A stretch of 64,000 nucleotides of DNA from CAVTWH01 sp963738365 (GTDB taxonomy: Bacteria; Actinomycetota; Actinomycetes; Mycobacteriales; Micromonosporaceae), in assembly GCA_963738365.1 (NCBI GenBank), contig CAVTWH010000007.1, positions 186,001-250,000 on the forward strand, read 5' to 3'. The notes beneath the pieces were generated by a model. That model made no database searches. It was not told the origin of the DNA and saw nothing but the letters and a program-made list of their open reading frames with translations. Within the stretch, counting starts at the first letter, position 1, and each line of letters begins with the position of its first letter. The translations under genes were made by a program, and so were the position numbers. Below, piece after piece: positions 57,804 to 64,000 of the stretch.

Positions 57804-58469
57804 TCAGAGCGCCGACAGCGCCCGGACGTAGTTGACCTGGGCGTAGACGTGCTGCACGTACTGCTGGTTGTTGACCACGATGCGGCTGACGTAGCTGAGC
57901 GGGCCGTTGCTCACCTGCACCTGCACCTGGCCCTGCAGGCTGCTGGTCTTGGCCAGCAGGAACAGCAGGCTGAACGGGCCGATGCAGAAGAACAGCAGGA
58001 TGGCCAGCGCGATGGCCCACCCGGCGGTGCGCTGGGTGGCCGTCCAGGCGTCCACCACCTGCCACTGCGAGCCGCGCAGCGGGAAGCCGCAGGTCGGTGT
58101 GCGTACCGTCGTGGAAGTCACCTGGATCTCGCCGATCTGGGCGATCACCTGCTCGGGCGCGGCCGCGTACGGGGCGCCGCCGCTGTAGGGCACCAGCGAC
58201 GCCGGCTGGCCGGACGCCGGTTGCGCCGAGGCAGGCAGCGCCGAGGCGGGCGCCGGGTAGCCCGGCTGGCCCTGACCGGGCTGGTAGTACTCCTGCTGCG
58301 GGTAGACCGGCTGGGCGTAGCCGGGCTGGTAGTAGTCCTGCTGAGGGCTGGCCGGCTGGGCGTACTCGTCGGCCGGCAGTTGCCGGGTGGGCGGGTAGGC
58401 CTGCTGGGTCGGGGCGTACGGGTCCTCCGGCACGCCCGGGGATGGCGGCGGGTACTGGGGCTCGGCCAT
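57804..58469 (-). CDS. Pro/Gln/Tyr-rich membrane protein
   Basis: The 221-residue protein starts at ATG 58469. The N-terminal 100 residues are a Pro/Gln/Tyr-rich disordered region with repeats such as 'YYQPGYAQPVYPQQEYYQPG'. A central domain contains 'VTSTTVRTPTCGFPLRGSQW', then two closely spaced hydrophobic helices ('TAGWAIALAILLFFCIGPFS', 'LLFLLAKT'), and a C-terminal beta-rich tail ('QVQVQVSNGPLSYVSRIVVN'). Similar actinobacterial membrane proteins have unknown function. Convergent with the ligase gene (10-bp gap). Confidence 0.7.
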   Translation of the reverse strand: MAEPQYPPPSPGVPEDPYAPTQQAYPPTRQLPADEYAQPASPQQDYYQPGYAQPVYPQQEYYQPGQGQPGYPAPASALPASAQPASGQPASLVPYSGGAPYAAAPEQVIAQIGEIQVTSTTVRTPTCGFPLRGSQWQVVDAWTATQRTAGWAIALAILLFFCIGPFSLLFLLAKTSSLQGQVQVQVSNGPLSYVSRIVVNNQQYVQHVYAQVNYVRALSAL

Positions 58470-58518
58470 GCCAGCACGATAGAACACCCAGACCCGGCCG
58501 CGGGTGCTGGAACCTTGA

Positions 58519-59335
58519 CTATTCGGCCGAGGAGGACCGGCCGGCCGGGGGGACCGCGGTCGGCGCGTCGTCGTCCAGCGCTGCCCGCCAGTCCACCTTC
58601 TCCCGGGGGCCCTGTGCCTCCCGGCGCGCCAGGTAGCCGAAGCCGACGACGGTGAGCAGCGCGAACGCCCACCACTGCACCACGTAGCCGGCGTTCATCC
58701 AGGAGTTCTGGTGGTCCGAGGGGATGCTGGTGAACTTCGGGTCGGCGGCCGGCTGCTGGCTGTCCAGCACGACGTACCCCCCGTGCAGTGGGTAGTCGAA
58801 CGCGGCGGCGAGGGCGGCCGGGGAGATCCGGCGCACCTGCCGGGTCCCGTCCACCTGCTGCACGCCGTGCGCCCGGCTCTCCGCCAGGTGCAGCCGACCC
58901 ACCACGCTGACCTCGCCCGCCGGTGCGGCCGGCACGTCCGGCAGCGCGGTCGGTACCCGGCCGGCTCGGCGGCAGCCAGCCGCGGTCGACCAGCACGGCG
59001 CTGCCGTCGGCGAGCAGCAGCGGGGTGAGCACCTCGTAGCCGACCGCGTCGTTGAGGGTCCGCTCCCGGGCCAGGATCTGCCGCGACTCGTCGTAGTGCC
59101 CGGTGACGGCGACCTTGTCCCAGGCCACACCGGCGGCCGGCGGCCGGCCGACCGGGCTGAGGCTGGCCAGGTCCACCGGGTCGCCCTTGGCGGCCGCCGC
59201 GACCCGGCTGTTGTAGTCGGCCCGCTGGTGATAGCGGGACAACTGCCACAGTCCGAGGAAGACCATGGTGCCGGCCAGCACGACGGTGAGCGCCGCGTAG
59301 CCCAGCCAGCGGGGGGTGCGGAGGAACCGGTACAC
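58519..59335 (-). CDS. SURF1-family cytochrome oxidase assembly protein, frameshifted
   Basis: GTG 59335 opens 'MYRFLRTPRWLGYAALTVVL' with TM1, then 'LGLWQLSRYHQRADYNSRVA' and 'VLVDRGWLPPSRPG' in frame. At about 58960-58975 the reading continues in another frame ('RVPTALPDVPAAPAGEVSVV', 'VVQWWAFALLTVVGFGYLAR' TM2). Total length is one base more than a multiple of three. The restored protein has about 272 residues, normal for actinobacterial SURF1, which aids assembly of cytochrome c oxidase in the membrane. Ordinary downstream conservation argues that the frameshift is recent or an assembly error. Confidence 0.85.
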
Positions 59336-59452
59336 GCGGTAACGCTACCGCCGTGCCCGGCCGGTCGGCGGACGGCCCGGTGTTGCGCGGGTCGGCTACC
59401 CTACGCGTCACCCCGCCCCGCGTTACCCGGGCCGGGCGAGCGAAGGAGTCGG

Positions 59453-60916
59453 ATGAGCGCGCCTGCCCGCGTCGTGATCGCGGCCCCCGCCTCCGGGCAC
59501 GGCAAGACGGCCGTCACGGTGGGCGTCATCGCGGCCCTCACCAACCGGGGGGTACGCGCCGCCGGGTTCAAGATCGGCCCGGATCCGGTGGACGCGGCGT
59601 ATCTCGGCCTCGCCGCCGGTACGCCCGGCCGCAACCTGGATCCGGAGCTGGTCGGGGCGGCCCGGGTGGCGCCGCTGCTGCGGCACGGGGCGCGCGGCCG
59701 GGACGTGGCGGTGATCGAGGGCACCATGGGGCTCTTCGACGGGCTGGCCGGCCGGGTCGACGCCGACTCCACCGCCGGGCTGGCCGAGGCGCTGCGGGCG
59801 CCCGTGGTGCTGGTGGTCGACGTGGCCACCATGGGGCAGTCGGTGGCCGCGCTGGTGCACGGCTTCCGGGCCTACGACGAGACGCTCTGGCTGGGCGGGG
59901 TGATCCTCAACCGGGTCGGCTCCGACCGGCACGAGCAGGTGCTCCGCGAATCCCTGGCGGACCTGGCGGTCCCGGTCTTCGGCGCGCTGCGGCACGGGCT
60001 GCTGGCCGCCACCGCGCTGCCGCCGCGCTCCGCCGGGGTGGTCCCGGTGCTGCACGGCTCGGTCGAGGCGGCCAGCGTGGTACGCCGGCTCGGCGAGGCG
60101 GTCGCCGCCCACGTCGACCTGGACCGGCTGCTGGCCCTGGCCCGGTCGGCGCCCGAGCTGGGGGTGCCGCCCTGGTCCGCGCTGGACGCCGTGGGCGCCG
60201 AGCCGCCGGTCGACCTGACCGGCGCGCCCGGGCGGGACGGCCCGCTGCTGGCCGTGGCCGGGGCCGCGCGCGGCGACTACGGCTACCCGGAGTGCCGCGA
60301 GCTGCTGACCGCAGCCGGCGCCCGGCTGGTGACGGTGGATCCGCTGCGGGACAACGGGCTGCCGGCCGGGGTGAGCGGGCTGCTGCTCGGCGACGCCCTG
60401 CCGGAGGGGTACCTGGAGGAGATGTCGGCGAACCGGGCGTTCCTGCGCTCGGTGGCCGCCCTGGCCCGCACCGGTGCGCCGATCGTGGCCGGGCCGGCCG
60501 GGCTGGCGCTGCTGGCCCGGGAGCACAACGGCCGGCCGATGGCCGGGGTGCTGCCCACCGCGACGGCGCTCGCCGACCACCGCATCCTCGGCTACCGGAC
60601 CGCCACGGCCGCGTCGACGTCGCTGCTCTGGCCGGCGGGCGCCCAGGTCTGTGGGTACAAGCAGCATCTGGGCGCCGCAACCCCGCGCGCCGGCTCGACA
60701 CCCGCGTGGCGCTGGACCGGCGGCCCGCCCGAGGGCTTCGTCCAGGGCGCCGTGCACGCCTCCTACCTCACCCTGCACTGGGCCGGCACCCCCGACCTGG
60801 CCGTCCGCCTGGTCGCCGCGGCCCGGCAGGTCCGCCCCGCGCTGCGCCCCGACCCGCCGGACGACGACCGCCACCCCGACAGCGCCCCCGACCTCCCCGA
60901 AGGCCGCGCCGCCTGA
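59453..60916 (+). CDS. cobB: Cobyrinate a,c-diamide synthase, glutaminase Cys missing
   Basis: The 487-residue protein starts at ATG 59453 after GAAGGAG. The N-terminal ATPase is intact: 'APASGHGKTAVTVGVIAAL', 'FKIGPDPVDAAYL', 'VIEGTMGLFDGLAG'. The C-terminal GATase-like domain keeps 'YLEEMSANRAF' and the His-bearing 'HASYLTLHWAGTPDLA'. The nucleophile motif expected as 'AECGG' reads 'IVAGPAGLALL' (Pro348 at the Cys position), and the nearby GGGYPE loop reads 'GDALPEGY'. The enzyme may use free ammonia or a partner glutaminase, or be a paralogue; no second CobB is visible in the window. Confidence 0.9.
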   Translation: MSAPARVVIAAPASGHGKTAVTVGVIAALTNRGVRAAGFKIGPDPVDAAYLGLAAGTPGRNLDPELVGAARVAPLLRHGARGRDVAVIEGTMGLFDGLAGRVDADSTAGLAEALRAPVVLVVDVATMGQSVAALVHGFRAYDETLWLGGVILNRVGSDRHEQVLRESLADLAVPVFGALRHGLLAATALPPRSAGVVPVLHGSVEAASVVRRLGEAVAAHVDLDRLLALARSAPELGVPPWSALDAVGAEPPVDLTGAPGRDGPLLAVAGAARGDYGYPECRELLTAAGARLVTVDPLRDNGLPAGVSGLLLGDALPEGYLEEMSANRAFLRSVAALARTGAPIVAGPAGLALLAREHNGRPMAGVLPTATALADHRILGYRTATAASTSLLWPAGAQVCGYKQHLGAATPRAGSTPAWRWTGGPPEGFVQGAVHASYLTLHWAGTPDLAVRLVAAARQVRPALRPDPPDDDRHPDSAPDLPEGRAA

Positions 60917-60950
60917 ACCGCGCCGATCCGCCGCCCCGAAGGGCAGGCGA

Positions 60951-61008
60951 TGATCTCGGGGTTGTGGTTGCCTCCGTGGCCGTCGACACCGCCATATTCC
61001 CGAGATCA
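60951..61008. repeat. REP-like palindrome with loop
   Basis: TGATCTCGGG (60951-60960) and CCCGAGATCA (60999-61008) form a 10-bp stem around a 38-base loop, in the gap between the convergent cobB (ends 60916) and PBP (ends 61077) genes. It may be a bidirectional terminator or a dispersed intergenic repeat like the one at 9606-9657. Confidence 0.6.
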
Positions 61009-61076
61009 CCAGTGCGCAGCGGGTCGCCCGTGGGCGACCCGAACGGTCGTGCCGCCCAGGCCGGGCGGCGCGACGG

Positions 61077-63230
61077 TCAGAGGCGGCCGCCGACGATGCC
61101 GGGCGGCGGGGGGATGAACTGGCGGACCGGGGCGCCGGTGAGGGCGGCGTGGATCGACTCGACCACGGTGCGGTCCGGTTTCCAGGAGTTGCCGTCGCCG
61201 GCCACGTGGTGCGGGTTGTCGGGGTCGGCGATGAAGCTCGCGCCGGCCAGCTCCGGGGTGAAGCCGACGAACCAGGCGGCCTGGGTGTTGTCGGTGGTCC
61301 CGGTCTTGCCGGCGAACGGGCGCCCGACGGCGGCCGCGCTGCCGGGCGCGGTGGACCAGCCGCCGCACGAGCCGCGCGCCGCGCCGTAGCCGGTGGGGCA
61401 GCGGGCCGCGTCGGCGGCGGCGCGGGCGGTGGCCGGGCTGACCGCGCGGGTACAGCGTGGCGCGGCGACCGGCGCGCCGCCGTGGCGGATCGCGGCGCCG
61501 TCGGGGCCGGCGATGGAGCGCACCGGCAGCGGTTCGCAGTAGATGCCGTCGGCGGCGACGGTGGCGTAGGCGGCGGCCATCTCCAGCGGCGTGGTGTCCG
61601 CCACGCCCAGGGTGAACGAGCCCCAGCCGTCGCGCTGTCCGGGGCCGGCCATCCGCCGGTCCACGTCGGTGTGCCAGCGCAGCCCGAGGCGTTCGGCCAT
61701 GGCGACCACGTTGCCCGCGCCGACCCGCTGCTCCATTTGCACCCAGTAGGTGTTCACCGACTTGCCGAAGGCCGACCACATGGTCTGGTACCCGGTCATC
61801 GCGCCGCTGGCGTTGGACGGGCACCAGTGCCCGCCGCGGCAGCTGTTGCGCCCGGTCTCGCCGCCGTAGTAGGTGGAGACCAGGGTGCGCGGGGCGTAGA
61901 TGCGGGTGTTCAGCGGTGTGCCGTGCTCCAGCGCGGCGAGCATGGTGAACATCTTGAACGTCGAGCCGGCCTGGTACCCGACCTCGTCCCCGCCGCCGAG
62001 CAGCATGCCCACCGTGTTGGGGTAGCTGGCCGGTACCCCGGCGCGGCGCTTGGCCGGGTCGGAGTTGGCCGGGTTGTGCGACTGGTCGAGGGCGTGTACC
62101 CGGTTGACGGCCAGCGCCTGTACCAGCCCGGTGCCGGGCTGCACGAGCGCTTCACCGAGGGCGTACGAGCTGGTGACCGGCTCCTTGCCGAGCACGGCGC
62201 GCTGCGCCACCGCCTGGATGCGCGGGTCCAGCGAGGAGACGATGGTGTACCCGCCGCTGCGCAGGTGATCCAGTCGCTCGTCGGGGTTGGCGCCGAACGC
62301 CGGCTGGCGCATCCACCACTGCTTGAACACGTCGCAGAAGAAGCCCCAGTCGTTGTGCGCGGCCGAGACGCAGTCGTTGGGCGCGGTGGACAGGTGCAGC
62401 GTCACCGGCTCCGCCTTGGCCCGGCCGACCAGGTCGGCGGAGAGGTAGCCGAGGGCCGCCATCCGGTCCAGCACGTAGTCGCGGCGGGCGGTGGCGGCGG
62501 CCGGGTCGACGGTCGGGTCGTAGGCGGACGGCGCCTGCACGACGCCGGCCAGCAGGGCCGCCTCGCCGAGACTGAGCTGCGCCGGGGTTTTCGAGAAGTA
62601 GACGTGGCTGGCGGCCCAGATGCCGTAGGCGCGGTGGCCGAAGTAGGCGACGTTGAGGTAGCCCGCGAGGATGCGCTGCTTGCTCCAGGTCTTCTCCAGC
62701 TCCAGGGCCAGGCGCATCTCCCGCGCCTTGCGCCCGGAGCTGCGTACCGTGGCGTCCACCGTGTCCTGCGGGGTACGCGCCTGGTCGCGCAGCACGTTGC
62801 GGACGTACTGCATGGTCAGCGTGGAGGCGCCCTGGGCGACGCCGCCGACCCGCTGGTTGGCGACGAAGGCCCGGACCGTACCCTTGACGTCCACTCCGTG
62901 GTGGACGAAGAAGCGGGCGTCCTCGGTGGCGATGACGGCTTCCTGGACCCACGGTGTGGTGTCCGCCAGCGCGACGGTGCGCCGGTCCTCGGCGTAGAAC
63001 TCGGTGATCAGGGTGGTGCCGTCGGCGGCGTAGAGGTAGCTGGTCTGGGCCGGCGGGTCGACGTCGAGGGCGGCGGGCAGCGACACCACGGCATCGGCGG
63101 CGGAGCGGACGAGCTGGCCGGTGATCGCGGCCAGCGGGTAGCTGACGGCGGCCACCACGACACCGGCGATGAGGCCGGTGCGCAGCAGGGTGCCGGCGCG
63201 GGCGGCGGTGACGAGCGGGTGCAGGTCCAC
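61077..63230 (-). CDS. Class A penicillin-binding protein
   Basis: The 717-residue protein starts at GTG 63230, with a TM helix at about 17-40. The glycosyltransferase domain has 'IATEDARFFVHHGVDVKGT', 'GASTLTMQYVRNVL' and 'RILAGYLNVAYFGHRAYGIW'. The transpeptidase domain has SxxK 'SAGSTFKMFTMLAALEHG'-type site, SxN 'SAFGKSVNTYWVQME' and KTG 'PFAGKTGTTDNTQAAWFVGF'. It polymerises and crosslinks peptidoglycan at the outer membrane face. No PASTA repeats follow, so it belongs to the shorter actinobacterial class A PBPs. Confidence 0.95.
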   Translation of the reverse strand: MDLHPLVTAARAGTLLRTGLIAGVVVAAVSYPLAAITGQLVRSAADAVVSLPAALDVDPPAQTSYLYAADGTTLITEFYAEDRRTVALADTTPWVQEAVIATEDARFFVHHGVDVKGTVRAFVANQRVGGVAQGASTLTMQYVRNVLRDQARTPQDTVDATVRSSGRKAREMRLALELEKTWSKQRILAGYLNVAYFGHRAYGIWAASHVYFSKTPAQLSLGEAALLAGVVQAPSAYDPTVDPAAATARRDYVLDRMAALGYLSADLVGRAKAEPVTLHLSTAPNDCVSAAHNDWGFFCDVFKQWWMRQPAFGANPDERLDHLRSGGYTIVSSLDPRIQAVAQRAVLGKEPVTSSYALGEALVQPGTGLVQALAVNRVHALDQSHNPANSDPAKRRAGVPASYPNTVGMLLGGGDEVGYQAGSTFKMFTMLAALEHGTPLNTRIYAPRTLVSTYYGGETGRNSCRGGHWCPSNASGAMTGYQTMWSAFGKSVNTYWVQMEQRVGAGNVVAMAERLGLRWHTDVDRRMAGPGQRDGWGSFTLGVADTTPLEMAAAYATVAADGIYCEPLPVRSIAGPDGAAIRHGGAPVAAPRCTRAVSPATARAAADAARCPTGYGAARGSCGGWSTAPGSAAAVGRPFAGKTGTTDNTQAAWFVGFTPELAGASFIADPDNPHHVAGDGNSWKPDRTVVESIHAALTGAPVRQFIPPPPGIVGGRL

Positions 63231-63330
63231 CCGTCCGAAGTTAGGACAAAACTTGAAAGCTCATCACCAAAGCAACAGAAGTTCACCTTATTCGCAGCAG
63301 GCTCCCCCGACCGCCGCGGCCCATCGGGCG

Positions 63331-64000
63331 ATGGACGCCGCAGCGGCCTCACCCGGCGCGGGCGGCGCCGCAGCGGCCCCGCCGGACGCGGGCGGCGCCG
63401 GGAACGACCGGCTCGGGCCGACCGGGCCCGGCGCCCACGCCGACGGTGCGCCAGCCCTGGCGGCCGGTGGCGCGCCGGACCCGCTGGGCTTCCACGGGGA
63501 CGCCGAACTCGCCCCCGGCCTGGTGGACCTGGCGGTCAACGTCAACCCCGACCCGCTGCCCGACTGGCTGCGCCGCCCCATCGTCGACGCGCTCGCCGAC
63601 CTGGCCCGCTACCCCGACGACCGGGCCGCCCGGGCGGCGCTGGCCGCCCGGCACCGGCGTACCCCCGCCGAGGTGCTGCCCACCGCCGGGGCGGCGCAGG
63701 GGTTCGTGCTGCTGGCCCGGGCGCTGCGCGGGGTACGCCGGCCGGTGGTGGTGCACCCGCAGTTCACCGAGGCGGAGGCGGCCCTGGCGGCGGCCGGGCA
63801 CGCGGTCGAGCGGGTGCTGCTGCCCGCCCCGTACCAGCTCGATCCGGGGCTGATCCCCGACGACGCCGAACTGGTGGTCGTCGGCAACCCCACCAACCCG
63901 ACCTCGGTGCTGCACCCGGCCGACGCGCTGGCCGCGCTGGCCCGGCCCGGCCGGGTGCTGGTGGTGGACGAGGCGTTCGCCGACACCGTCCCGGGCGAGC
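63331..64000 (+). CDS. cobC: CobC-type PLP-dependent protein, cut by the right window edge
   Basis: ATG 63331 opens a Gly/Ala-rich N-terminal extension of about 50 residues with an internal duplication ('PGAGGAAAAPPDAGGAG'). Homology then starts: 'DPLGFHGDAELAPGLVDLAV', 'NVNPDPLPDWLRRPIVDALA', 'YPDDRAARAALAARHRRTP', 'PTAGAAQGFVLLARALRGVR', 'VVGNPTNPTSVLHPADALAA' and 'VLVVDEAFADTVPGE'. This is the Rv2231c/CobC aminotransferase-fold family, threonine-phosphate decarboxylase-like, making aminopropanol phosphate for CobD. The PLP lysine lies beyond the edge. It is divergent from the PBP, with an AT-rich 100-bp promoter gap. Confidence 0.88.
   Translation, partial: MDAAAASPGAGGAAAAPPDAGGAGNDRLGPTGPGAHADGAPALAAGGAPDPLGFHGDAELAPGLVDLAVNVNPDPLPDWLRRPIVDALADLARYPDDRAARAALAARHRRTPAEVLPTAGAAQGFVLLARALRGVRRPVVVHPQFTEAEAALAAAGHAVERVLLPAPYQLDPGLIPDDAELVVVGNPTNPTSVLHPADALAALARPGRVLVVDEAFADTVPGE

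Overview
The window is a 64 kb stretch of a very GC-rich actinobacterial chromosome, most likely a Micromonosporaceae member (Micromonospora-like). The evidence is many GTG starts, GTGA four-base gene overlaps, typical actinobacterial families (HrdB/SigB-like sigma factor, XRE-TPR regulator, LigB-type ATP-dependent ligase, CobC/CobD/CobQ/CobB) and secreted CBM-bearing hydrolases with Ser/Thr/Pro linkers. No phage, integrase, transposase, CRISPR array or large biosynthetic cluster was found. The genus is an inference, not a database result.

Layout. 1-3.5 kb: remains of a GNAT acetyltransferase gene with many frameshifts, cold-shock protein CspA, a DUF3817 membrane protein, a 29-bp tandem array and a LacI regulator with a nearby palindromic operator. 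3.5-9.5 kb: a lactonase-like beta-propeller and three GH18 chitinases, two of them tandem and carrying near-identical CBM5/12 modules. 10-12.2 kb: ddaH-rocD arginine/ornithine catabolism. 12.5-15.8 kb: a coupled signalling operon of receiver-PP2C phosphatase, CHASE3 histidine kinase and single-domain response regulator. 16-22.3 kb: sthA, a frameshifted epimerase, a sigma-70 factor with two tandem terminators, an ABC ATPase and an Smr protein. 22.8-24.5 kb: a GH5-CBM2 cellulase. 24.6-31.2 kb: a ureide-nitrogen locus (GntR/FCD, allophanate hydrolase, biuret hydrolase, a second cysteine hydrolase, permease, AtzH-like protein). 31-37 kb: mixed housekeeping genes, including an atypical LuxR-type regulator and an endonuclease V-like protein. 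37.4-39.3 kb: a GH16 glucanase with two discoidin-like domains behind a palindromic operator. 39-49 kb: regulators and small genes, a MerR/SDR divergent pair, a tRNA-Arg, and a GntR/small-ORF cassette flanked by 35-bp direct repeats that contain DnaA-box-like sequences. 49-64 kb: an SSB paralogue, the cobalamin genes cobD-cobQ, cobB and cobC, a kinase, an M48 protease, an M20 peptidase, an ATP-dependent DNA ligase, SURF1 and a class A PBP.

Two themes run through the window. The first is polysaccharide degradation: three chitinases, a cellulase and a glucanase, plus a LacI regulator, a membrane-anchored CBM6/35-like protein and an MsmK-type ABC ATPase. The second is use of organic nitrogen: chitin, dimethylarginine/ornithine and biuret/allophanate.

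Six genes carry apparent frameshifts: the GNAT remnant, the epimerase, both cysteine hydrolases, allophanate hydrolase and SURF1. Their number suggests either assembly indels or real decay, and reads must be checked before calling any of them pseudogenes.
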